Origin: Brevifilum sp029548365
GTDB lineage: Bacteria; Chloroflexota; Anaerolineae; Anaerolineales; Anaerolineaceae
Reading direction: 5' to 3'
DNA: 33,499 nucleotides
NCBI GenBank assembly: GCA_035376985.1
Contig: DAOSSA010000024.1
Coordinates: forward strand, 1 to 33,499
Shown: piece after piece, positions 1 through 6,026 of the stretch
Layout of the letters: every line of letters begins with the position of its first letter
Numbering within the stretch: the first letter of the stretch is position 1
Notes under the pieces: generated by a model
The model's database searches: none
Told to the model about the DNA's origin: nothing
The model's input: only the letters and a program-made list of their open reading frames with translations
Translations under genes and position numbers: made by a program

Positions 1-2
1 TG

Positions 3-77
3 GACAACCTGACCCCTTATGAGTATATTCAACAATACCACCCTTCGATGATCCCCCAATTGTCTCATATGTATTGA
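3..77 (+). CDS. C-terminal fragment of a probable integrase-core transposase (partial at window edge)
   Basis: An open frame enters from the left edge and ends at TGA 75-77. Its 24 visible residues include TPYEYIQQYHP and end in LSHMY. A TPxEYL..YHP segment followed by a short LSHxY-like end is typical of rve-type (IS481/IS3-like) transposases, where it closes the DDE catalytic domain. No catalytic residue lies inside the window, so the family assignment rests on this tail alone. No terminal inverted repeat could be identified downstream. It could instead be a host gene tail; confidence is moderate. Confidence 0.5.
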   Translation, partial: DNLTPYEYIQQYHPSMIPQLSHMY

Positions 78-110
78 ACCCATACAATCACTACCAATAA
101 ATACACCATG

Positions 111-119
111 TGGTATAAT
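111..119 (+). promoter_or_regulatory. Extended -10 promoter of the ferredoxin gene
   Basis: TGGTATAAT is a perfect extended -10 element (TGn-TATAAT). The hexamer 17 nt upstream, CTACCA at 91-96, is a poor -35, as expected for extended -10 promoters. Predicted start is near 126, giving a leader of about 98 nt before the ferredoxin ATG at 224. Confidence 0.6.
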
Positions 120-155
120 TTCGCTGGATTTAATCCAAGTGTACCTTTCGGTACT

Positions 156-183
156 GGAAGATCGCCTGCCAGGCTGGTCTTCC
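156..183 (+). other. Stable leader hairpin upstream of ferredoxin
   Basis: GGAAGATC (156-163) pairs with GGTCTTCC (176-183) with one U-G pair. Inside it GCCT (164-167) pairs with AGGC (171-174) around a GCC loop, with T175 bulged. A smaller hairpin, GTACC-TTTC-GGTAC, sits just before it at 141-154. No T-run follows, so it is not an intrinsic terminator as written. It lies between promoter and start codon and may affect mRNA stability or act in cis; function unknown. Confidence 0.5.
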
Positions 184-223
184 CCTGTCCAACTTAGATC
201 AAATAGTGATTAGGAGATGACTG

Positions 224-418
224 ATGAGAGTAAGAGTTGATGAAGATCTGTGCTTAGGCTGTGGTATTTGCGAAGGTCTGGCTCCCGAAGTTTTCAGCTT
301 AGCCAATGAGCCCTTCGCTGAGGTTCTGCTTGACCCGATCCCGGAAGAATATGAAGAGGTTGTGCGGGAAGCCGTGGAAGAATGCCCAGAAGAAGCCATC
401 ATTATCATTGAAGAGTAG
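224..418 (+). CDS. Small [4Fe-4S] ferredoxin, 64 aa
   Basis: A cytoplasmic electron carrier with one iron-sulfur cluster. The four expected ligands are C10, C13 and C16 in CLGCGIC and a distant C54 followed by Pro in ECPEEAI, the arrangement of single-cluster monomeric ferredoxins (Fer4_13/Fer4_15-like). The protein is very acidic, as usual for such carriers. An AGGAG ribosome site at 212-216 sits 7 nt before the ATG and fixes the start. The gene has its own extended -10 promoter and a terminator right after it, so it is a monocistronic unit. It is transcribed towards the minus-strand genes that follow. No redox partner is adjacent, so its pathway cannot be told from context. Confidence 0.9.
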   Translation: MRVRVDEDLCLGCGICEGLAPEVFSLANEPFAEVLLDPIPEEYEEVVREAVEECPEEAIIIIEE

Positions 419-445
419 TTATACAATTAACCAACGCTCAAACCG

Positions 446-480
446 GAGGCTGTTTGAAGAAAGCAGCCTCTTTGGTTTTA
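446..480 (+). terminator. Rho-independent terminator of ferredoxin gene
   Basis: GAGGCTG (446-452) pairs with CAGCCTC (464-470). The helix extends inward by T-G, T-A and T-A pairs to a GAAGA loop, and TTTGGTTTTA follows. It starts 28 nt after the ferredoxin stop. Confidence 0.7.
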
Positions 481-487
481 ATATAGG

Positions 488-536
488 GAATAGTGAAAGG
501 TGAATAGTGCATAGTGCATAGTGAATGGTAAATGGG
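488..536. repeat. Degenerate heptamer tandem repeat, 7 units (GNATAGT type)
   Basis: Seven consecutive 7-mers in register: GAATAGT, GAAAGGT, GAATAGT, GCATAGT, GCATAGT, GAATGGT, AAATGGG. This is the start of a 413-bp gene-free stretch (484-896) that is mostly heptamer tracts and a dispersed module. Heptameric short tandem repeats are known from cyanobacteria and other bacteria with large intergenic regions. Confidence 0.75.
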
Positions 537-571
537 GATCCGTCCTGAATCGTGTTTACAGAACAAATGAG

Positions 572-641
572 GGAATAGGAATCAGGAAATAAGAAACAGG
601 AATTAGGGGTCAGCTTTGAGCTTTGAGCCTTGAGCTTCATC
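572..641. repeat. Heptamer tandem repeat changing from GAANNAG to CTTTGAG units
   Basis: Ten 7-mers run without loss of register from GGAATAG (572-578) through GAATCAG, GAAATAA, GAAACAG, GAATTAG and GGGTCAG to CTTTGAG twice, CCTTGAG and CTTCATC (635-641). The unit sequence changes along the tract while the 7-nt period stays fixed. The right end merges into repeat module copy A. Confidence 0.7.
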
Positions 642-676
642 GTCCTTGAAGCGCAGCGGAAGGGGCTAAAGCGCAG
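611..676. repeat. Dispersed repeat module, copy A
   Basis: This 66-nt segment matches copy B at 822-887 with 61 of 66 positions identical by eye. It starts with CTTTGAG heptads and continues into a G/C-rich part containing GCAGCGGAAGGGGCT. It shares its core with a third copy at 2810-2835. No reading frame is conserved, so it is a non-coding repeat. Confidence 0.75.
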
Positions 677-727
677 GCGCTCAATACCCTTGCAGGGCAC
701 AGGGAGTGCTACGCGAAGCGGGATCAG

Positions 728-783
728 CTATCAACTACGAGCTACGAACTACAAGCTACAAGCTACCAACTACAAGCTATGCA
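728..783. repeat. Heptamer tandem repeat, 8 units (CTACAAG type)
   Basis: Eight 7-mers in register: CTATCAA, CTACGAG, CTACGAA, CTACAAG twice, CTACCAA, CTACAAG, CTATGCA. It is followed at 786-806 by a G/C-rich stretch (CCCCGAGCGCAGCGAG...) that recurs with two changes at 2782-2802. Confidence 0.8.
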
Positions 784-821
784 ATCCCCGAGCGCAGCGA
801 GCGGGACAAACTACCACCTTT

Positions 822-891
822 CAGCTTTGAGCTTTGAGCTTTGAGCTTCATCGTCCCTGAAGTGCAGCGGAAGGGGCTGAAGCACAGCAAG
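822..891. repeat. Dispersed repeat module, copy B, abutting the HTH gene stop codon
   Basis: Three perfect CTTTGAG heptads (825-845) lead into the module shared with copy A. The 26-nt stretch 866-891 matches 2810-2835 at 24 positions. The module ends within about 6 nt of the TGA (897-899) of the minus-strand LuxR-type gene, so it would be in that gene's 3' untranslated RNA. Confidence 0.75.
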
Positions 892-896
892 CGGAA

Positions 897-1301
897 TCAC
901 ATTTCTGGCCTGAACAACCCCAGAGCCACGGCGCGAGCGACCAGCTGCTGGATATTTTGCGCATCCAGGCGCACCTTCATGCTGGCCACATAACCGCGCA
1001 CCGTGCGCGGACGCAGACCCAGCCGCAGCGCGATCTCAGCCGTGGTCAGACCATCGCCCAGCAGCACCAGCACCTGGTATTCGCGGCGGCTGAGTTTGGG
1101 CAGATCTTCCTTCTGCAGCGATGCGCTGTTCGTCACGACCACCACTGCACCCTGCTGCCGGGCATATAGCGGACCCTGTTCGCCGGGCAGGTAAGCCTCC
1201 CAGTCGCCACGATTGATCGCACTGACAATGCGTTCAGCCGGCGCGTCCACCTCCAAAACACCGAAGGCGTCCGGTGTTTTAAAGATCAAAACTCTTGTCA
1301 T
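897..1301 (-). CDS. Small LuxR-type HTH DNA-binding protein, 134 aa
   Basis: A probable transcription regulator. Residues about 70-131 form a LuxR/GerE-type helix-turn-helix: LSRREYQVL, then the TTAEIALRLGLRPRTVRGYV recognition helices, then a closing helix. The roughly 69 N-terminal residues (starting MTRVLIF) match no domain I recognise and lack a clear receiver or ligand-binding fold. A longer frame opens at 1328, but AGGAGG lies 8 nt before the ATG at 1301, which I take as the start. It follows an MFS transporter on the same strand, yet a promoter and a perfect palindrome lie in the gap, so it can be transcribed alone and may be self-regulated. The target genes are unknown. Confidence 0.8.
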   Translation of the reverse strand: MTRVLIFKTPDAFGVLEVDAPAERIVSAINRGDWEAYLPGEQGPLYARQQGAVVVVTNSASLQKEDLPKLSRREYQVLVLLGDGLTTAEIALRLGLRPRTVRGYVASMKVRLDAQNIQQLVARAVALGLFRPEM

Positions 1302-1346
1302 ATAAGCATCCTCCTGAGCAGCATGCACAACAGCTCAATCGTAATC

Positions 1347-1360
1347 AGAACATATGTTCT
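1347..1360 (-). promoter_or_regulatory. Candidate operator, perfect 14-bp palindrome AGAACATATGTTCT
   Basis: It is centred on the predicted transcription start of the HTH gene promoter, a typical repressor position. GAAC-N4-GTTC is the core of the Bacillus-type LexA (SOS) box, so LexA is one possible binder. The HTH protein itself is another. Binder not established. Confidence 0.5.
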
Positions 1361-1361
1361 A

Positions 1362-1391
1362 ATTTTAGGCAATTAACGGATCATTTGTCAA
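1362..1391 (-). promoter_or_regulatory. Sigma-70-type promoter of the LuxR-type HTH gene
   Basis: Read on the minus strand: perfect -35 TTGACA (1386-1391), 18-nt spacer, -10 TAAAAT (1362-1367). Start predicted near 1355, about 54 nt before the ATG. Confidence 0.7.
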
Positions 1392-1402
1392 GGGGGTAAA
1401 GC

Positions 1403-2620
1403 TTAAGAAATCGCAGCATCTTTGCTGGCCTGGTATTTCTTCAACCTGCGGAAGGCCAGCACAGCCAGCAATCCGATCACCGCGCTAAACGTCCAGGGCG
1501 CCCTCGGGCCGATCTGATCGCTGACCAGGCCGCCCAACACCGGACTGATCCCTGCTGCCACATTCCAGGTCAGCCCATACAGGCTCATATAGCGCCCTCG
1601 CTTGTCAACCGGCGCCAGGTTGGCGGCATATGCGCTGGAGCGCGGCACCACCACCAGTTCCCCCACGGTCATAATCACCATGCCCAGCCAGAATCCCCAA
1701 AAGCTGTTCGAAAGTGCAATGGTCAACGGCGCAAAAACATAAAAGACTGCGCCCCAGGTCATCACCTGCACATCGGGATATTTCTTCATCTTACGCGTCA
1801 CCAGCACCTGGAAGAAGACCACCATCAGGGCATTGGTTGTTGGCAGCCAACCATACACCTGTTCGCTGATGCCGAATTGCGTCTTTAAATAGACCGAGAG
1901 GAGCACCCAAATCATCGATGCTGTCATGTGCAGCAGGGTGAATGCACCCACCAGTCCCATAAACGCCCGGTCCTGCAGAGCCGTCCAGTAGCCGCGCAGC
2001 TGGCCCAGCACGTTAGATTTCTCCACCGCAACCCCTTCGGGTAGCGTTTCGCGAGCGAAAAACAGCAGCGCCAACCCGTAAACGATCAATCCCGCACCCG
2101 CACCATACATCCCAAATCGATACGAGCGCGCCAGCACGAACCCGCCCAACGCTGGCCCTGCCGCCACACCAACATTGTGCGCCATGCGGAGCAGGGCATA
2201 GGCATCGGCGCGTTTGTCCATGGGGATCATGTCTGCCAGCATGGCATCCGTGCCCACATTGTATAAGGGTCCAAACATCCCGCTGGACCCCAGGATGAGC
2301 GCAAACGCAGCATAGGTATTGGCGCGGCTCAGCAGAAAATACCCCATGCCTGCACCGAGTAAACCGACCACCATGGCCCACTTGCGCCCCACCCGGTCGA
2401 TCACCGGCCCCGCCAGGATTGCTGAAACCAGCCCCGTACCGGCGTTGATCGTCATCAGGCTGGCCACCGTTACCAGGGGCAGCGACAGGGTTTCGCTGGC
2501 ATAGATCATCAGAAACGGCCAGATCATCGTAGTCCCGATGGTGGAAAACATCATCCCAAAAAACATCAGCCAGAACTGCCGGGGGGTATCAGCGAAATCG
2601 CTGCGCAGACGAGTCAACAT
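1403..2620 (-). CDS. MFS family transporter, 405 aa
   Basis: An inner-membrane secondary transporter. Length and hydrophobic pattern fit the 12-helix major facilitator fold. The loop between helices 2 and 3 carries the MFS signature GPVIDRVGRK (residues 71-80). The first half resembles drug-efflux type (DHA1) members, but the substrate cannot be read from sequence. There is no usable ribosome site before the ATG. Instead TATAAT (2628-2633) ends only 7 nt upstream, which would make the mRNA leaderless or nearly so. The gene is followed on the same strand by the LuxR-type gene after 101 nt. A later in-frame Met near residue 20 would remove part of the first helix, so it is less likely. Confidence 0.88.
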   Translation of the reverse strand: MLTRLRSDFADTPRQFWLMFFGMMFSTIGTTMIWPFLMIYASETLSLPLVTVASLMTINAGTGLVSAILAGPVIDRVGRKWAMVVGLLGAGMGYFLLSRANTYAAFALILGSSGMFGPLYNVGTDAMLADMIPMDKRADAYALLRMAHNVGVAAGPALGGFVLARSYRFGMYGAGAGLIVYGLALLFFARETLPEGVAVEKSNVLGQLRGYWTALQDRAFMGLVGAFTLLHMTASMIWVLLSVYLKTQFGISEQVYGWLPTTNALMVVFFQVLVTRKMKKYPDVQVMTWGAVFYVFAPLTIALSNSFWGFWLGMVIMTVGELVVVPRSSAYAANLAPVDKRGRYMSLYGLTWNVAAGISPVLGGLVSDQIGPRAPWTFSAVIGLLAVLAFRRLKKYQASKDAAIS

Positions 2621-2627
2621 GCGGGTT

Positions 2628-2633
2628 ATTATA
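2628..2633 (-). promoter_or_regulatory. Candidate -10 (TATAAT) immediately before the MFS start codon
   Basis: Consensus TATAAT on the minus strand, 7 nt from the ATG. No convincing -35 is found 16-19 nt upstream. If used, transcription would begin at or next to the start codon. Confidence 0.4.
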
Positions 2634-2710
2634 ACTTCATTTGGGAGCAGGAATTGAAAGTTGTTATTCGTAGGATGGAAAAAAGAACATGGCGAACATT
2701 GACTCGTTTC

Positions 2711-2752
2711 AAGTTCAAAGCTCTACGTTCTAAGTTCTACCAGCTACGCAGT
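2711..2752. repeat. Degenerate heptamer tract, 6 units
   Basis: AAGTTCA, AAGCTCT, ACGTTCT, AAGTTCT, ACCAGCT, ACGCAGT in register. As at 572-641 and 728-783, it lies next to the G/C-rich dispersed module. Confidence 0.55.
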
Positions 2753-2781
2753 TCCTGAAGCACAGCGAAACCCCTCATCGT

Positions 2782-2845
2782 CCCCGAGCGCGGCGAGTGG
2801 GAGCAGCATAGCGGAAGGGACTGACGCACAGCAAGTGGGGTCAGC
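2782..2845. repeat. Dispersed repeat module, copy C, abutting the YfcC-family stop codon
   Basis: 2782-2802 matches 786-806 with two changes, and 2810-2835 matches 866-891 at 24 of 26 positions. The module ends about 4 nt from the stop codon of the minus-strand carrier gene, the same placement as copy B after the HTH gene. Confidence 0.7.
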
Positions 2846-2848
2846 GCC

Positions 2849-4303
2849 TCAAAACGGCCCATAATTGAAAGCCACCGCCAGCGCCAGAAAGATCACCGTC
2901 AGTGGAAAAATAATCACCCACAGTCGCAGCACCCACTTTAGCCATTTGGTATAGGGGATCACCGTCAGGCTGAGCACAATCAGCAGCAGTGCATTGGTCG
3001 GGTAGACCATGTTCGAAAAGCCGTCTCCGAAGGCATACGCACTCACTGCGATCTGCCGGTTGACACCTACAAGGTCAGCCAGGGGCATGATCAACGGGAT
3101 AACCATCAGAGCCTTGGCTGAACCCGAGCTGACAAACAGCTCCAGCACCAACGTCACCGCGTAGATCAATAACGCTGAAACCAGGGGGCTCGTGCCCGAA
3201 AAACGCCCGGAGGCAACATACAACATGGTATCAAGAATTCCGCCTGAAGAGATGATCAGCTTGATACTGGCAGCCATCATCAACAGCGGGATGGCAGGCG
3301 CGATGCCCAGAAACCCCTCCCAGGCTGCCTTCCAGCCCCCCTTGCCAATCCCGGCGATCAAGCCTGCCCCAACACCGCCTACCAGGAATAACAACCCCGA
3401 AAGCGGCATCGCCAGGGCGTTCAGCCCCTCGATCCACGAAAATGTCATCACCAACACCAGAACCAGCCCAAAACAAGCCGCCATGAAAATTGCTGCCCGC
3501 TTCAAGCGTGGATCATCCCGGTCTGCCACAAGGTCTTGGTCTGCAGTGAGCCTCGGTTTTTCCTCGCGGTCCTCGAGGAATACCGGTGACCGGTGGGGGT
3601 CCGCATCTACCTTTTTTGCGTGGCGGGTAAGAAACACCGCCACTATCGCATACACAGCGAAAAACAAAACCACGCGCGGCGCCCAACCCGAAAACAAGGG
3701 TAGTCCGGCCAGTTGCTGGGCGATACCGATCGTAAAGAAGTTAAACACCGCCATCGAAAAGCCCACATTTGTTGCCAGAGCCGACATTCCCAGACCGGTG
3801 AGTGAATCCCAGCCCAGGGAATACGCCAGCACGATCATAATCGGCACCAGGGGCACCACCTCCTCCAGCAAGCCAAAAAACCCGCCCAGAGCCATGAAGA
3901 AAAAAGTCAGCACAAGCAGCAGGGAGTATTTTTTATCGCCAAAGCGCCGCACGATCGCCGCCAGGACAAAACTGAGAATACCGCTGCGTTCCATCACTGC
4001 GAAGGCCACACCCACCAGCAGGATGAAGACGATCACGCCCGCAATGGTGCCCCCATCGGCTGAAAAGAACACCTCAACCGGGGCGGTGAACCAGCGCCAG
4101 ACGGGCAGACCAGGATGGTCGGTGTAACTGAAGGAGTCCGGGACAATCACCTTGCCGCGGCCGGGTTCTTCAACCCGCACATACTGCCCCGAGGGGATCA
4201 CCCGGGTGAGGACCCCGGAAAGCATCATGAGAGCAAATATAATCAACAGCGCCTGCAAAAAGGCCTTGGTACTGATTTGTACACCGGATTTTGATTCAGC
4301 CAT
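2849..4303 (-). CDS. YfcC-family (DcuC/AbgT-like) membrane carrier, 484 aa
   Basis: A polytopic inner-membrane carrier of the YfcC/C4-dicarboxylate anaerobic carrier family (Pfam PF03606). About 12 hydrophobic segments span the protein. The family signature near the C-terminus is clear: SSGSAKALMVIPLIMPLADL, then a RQIAVSAYAFGDGFSN run and YPTNA. Relatives are linked to dicarboxylate or amino-acid/peptide uptake, but no substrate can be assigned. The frame is open to 4390, but AAGGAGA lies 9 nt before the ATG at 4303 (MAESKSG), so I use that start. The 5' end of the ribosome site is part of a CTTGTT/AACAAG hairpin. The 3' end runs into dispersed repeat copy C. No neighbouring gene hints at a pathway. 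Confidence 0.87.
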   Translation of the reverse strand: MAESKSGVQISTKAFLQALLIIFALMMLSGVLTRVIPSGQYVRVEEPGRGKVIVPDSFSYTDHPGLPVWRWFTAPVEVFFSADGGTIAGVIVFILLVGVAFAVMERSGILSFVLAAIVRRFGDKKYSLLLVLTFFFMALGGFFGLLEEVVPLVPIMIVLAYSLGWDSLTGLGMSALATNVGFSMAVFNFFTIGIAQQLAGLPLFSGWAPRVVLFFAVYAIVAVFLTRHAKKVDADPHRSPVFLEDREEKPRLTADQDLVADRDDPRLKRAAIFMAACFGLVLVLVMTFSWIEGLNALAMPLSGLLFLVGGVGAGLIAGIGKGGWKAAWEGFLGIAPAIPLLMMAASIKLIISSGGILDTMLYVASGRFSGTSPLVSALLIYAVTLVLELFVSSGSAKALMVIPLIMPLADLVGVNRQIAVSAYAFGDGFSNMVYPTNALLLIVLSLTVIPYTKWLKWVLRLWVIIFPLTVIFLALAVAFNYGPF

Positions 4304-4316
4304 GGGATTAATTCTC

Positions 4317-4332
4317 CTTGTTGCGGAACAAG
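4317..4332 (-). promoter_or_regulatory. Hairpin overlapping the ribosome site of the YfcC-family gene
   Basis: CTTGTT-CCGC-AACAAG on the minus strand is a perfect 6-bp stem. The AAG of its 3' arm is the start of the AAGGAGA ribosome site, so folding would partly hide it. Confidence 0.45.
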
Positions 4333-4349
4333 CTTGAAGTGTGTATAGA

Positions 4350-4355
4350 ATTATA
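4350..4355 (-). promoter_or_regulatory. Candidate -10 (TATAAT) for the YfcC-family gene
   Basis: Consensus TATAAT on the minus strand, about 47 nt before the ATG. The -35 region is poor. The 124-nt gap from murJ and the absence of overlap suggest a separate promoter. Confidence 0.4.
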
Positions 4356-4427
4356 ACGATAAATTGAATTTCGAACGGTTGCCTCTGCAAGAAGAATCTT
4401 GATTAGCCAACCACCCGCCAACCCACC

Positions 4428-6026
4428 CTACTTGTTTTTCTTTATCCTCTGCATCACCGCCCTCACCATCCCCCTCAGCTCAGGCACCTTTACCACCCAC
4501 ATCAGCCCCATGTAAACTATCACCCCCAACCCCAGCGCGCCAAATAGCTCCACAACGAGCGACCCTCCGCCGACCAGGGCGCGCCATCCCAGCACACCCG
4601 CGGCCATCAACGCCGTCCCTGCCGCACTGACGCCCACACCTTGCCACACATATCCCCCCTCCAACCCGTCCAGCTTCCTGCGGATCAAAATCACCAGGGC
4701 AATCGACTCCAAGCCGGTCGCCACCGAGTTGGCCAGCGCCAACCCGCCATGCGGCATCCACCCGATTTGCGCAAACCAGGCCGAAAATCCCAGGCTGAGA
4801 CCGATATTCAAGCCCATGGCGGTCACCCCCACAATGACCGGGGTGCGCGTATCATGCAGGGCGTAAAACGCCCGTGAAAGAATCTCCACCAGCGCATGCC
4901 CGACCAGCCCGGCTGCGTACCACAGCAACGCCCACGCCACCATCTCCGTCGAGCGGGCGGTGAACTCACCCCGCTGATACAAAAGCTGCACCAGCGGATA
5001 GCGCAGCAAAATCAAACCGACCGACGCCGGCAGCGAGAGCAGGATGATCGCCCGCAGCGTGGAAGCCAGCGAGCGGCGCATCTCGTCGATTCGCCCCAGC
5101 GCCACCTGGGCAGAAAAGGTCGGCAGCGAGGCAATTGCCGCTGATTGCGCTACAGCCATCTGCGGCATCAGCATCAGGCTGAAAGCCAAAACAACGGCTG
5201 AAACGCTGCCCTCCGGCTGTCCCAGGGCGATGATCGTGTTGACGATAAAGTTCATCTGCACAACAGCCACCCCCAGCAAGCGCGGCCCCATCAACCTGAA
5301 CACCTCCACCACGGCGCGGTCCTTTAAACCCAAATAGGCATGGAATGCCCGCCCTGGCAGCCGCCGCAAAGCAGGGATTTTGATCAGCAGATGCAGCAGG
5401 GCACCCAACACCACACCGATCGCCAGGCGCTGAATGCCCCAGTCCTCGCGCAAGAACAGCGTTCCAGCAATCATCCCCAGGGAGTACAATGCCGGCGCCA
5501 TCGAGGGAATCAGGAAGTTCTGGTGGGCGTTCAGGATGCCCATCACCAGCCCGCTGATGCCAAACAGGATCACCGAGGGCAGCATAATGCGGAAGAGCTG
5601 CACGGTCAGCGCCTCCTGCACCGGGTCCGACTCAGGCACCAGCAAAAACAGCCCGTCGGACACAATCTGCGGCGCGAAGATCCACGCCAAAACACTGATG
5701 ATCACCAGAGTCAGGAACACCAGGTTGATCACACCCGAGGCCAGCCGCCAGGCGCCTTCCCGGTCTTCTTTAGCCAGGAAACCCGTGAACATGGGGATAA
5801 AGGCCGAGCCCAAAGCCCCCCCAGCCACCAGGTTGAACAGCAATTCCACGATGCGGTTGGCCGCATTGAAGGAATCGAATTCCAACGAGGTGCCAAAAGC
5901 ACGCGTGATCACCATTCCTCGCGCCAACCCGACCAGGTTACAAATCACAAAGGCTGCCATCACCGTGCCGGTAGCACGGGCGATCTGCTGGTTAGCGCTC
6001 GATGAGGTTCTGGTCGGTTCGTTCAT
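4428..6026 (-). CDS. murJ: Lipid II flippase MurJ (MviN family), 532 aa
   Basis: Flips the peptidoglycan precursor lipid II across the inner membrane. The length and roughly 14 hydrophobic segments fit the MOP-superfamily MurJ fold. The first two helices carry the family pattern: an N-terminal TGTVMAAFVICNLVGLARGM stretch, then FDSFNAANRI and AGGALGSAFIPMF with the conserved Gly/Pro turn. A short basic tail ends the protein. The ATG overlaps the mazG stop in an ATGA arrangement, which implies translational coupling. Presence of this gene points to a peptidoglycan wall, worth noting because cell-wall architecture varies among Chloroflexota. No terminator with a T-run is visible after the stop. 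Confidence 0.93.
   Translation of the reverse strand: MNEPTRTSSSANQQIARATGTVMAAFVICNLVGLARGMVITRAFGTSLEFDSFNAANRIVELLFNLVAGGALGSAFIPMFTGFLAKEDREGAWRLASGVINLVFLTLVIISVLAWIFAPQIVSDGLFLLVPESDPVQEALTVQLFRIMLPSVILFGISGLVMGILNAHQNFLIPSMAPALYSLGMIAGTLFLREDWGIQRLAIGVVLGALLHLLIKIPALRRLPGRAFHAYLGLKDRAVVEVFRLMGPRLLGVAVVQMNFIVNTIIALGQPEGSVSAVVLAFSLMLMPQMAVAQSAAIASLPTFSAQVALGRIDEMRRSLASTLRAIILLSLPASVGLILLRYPLVQLLYQRGEFTARSTEMVAWALLWYAAGLVGHALVEILSRAFYALHDTRTPVIVGVTAMGLNIGLSLGFSAWFAQIGWMPHGGLALANSVATGLESIALVILIRRKLDGLEGGYVWQGVGVSAAGTALMAAGVLGWRALVGGGSLVVELFGALGLGVIVYMGLMWVVKVPELRGMVRAVMQRIKKNK

Noticed and set aside
630..830. 66-codon plus-strand frame in the repeat region
   Set aside because: It consists of translated heptamer repeats with no independent support.
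488..891. CRISPR-like array
   Set aside because: The units are contiguous degenerate 7-mers without 25-45-nt spacers, and no cas genes are present.
3192..4127. 311-codon plus-strand open frame
   Set aside because: It is fully antisense to the YfcC-family gene, its product has biased composition and no domain, and the minus-strand frame has clear family motifs.
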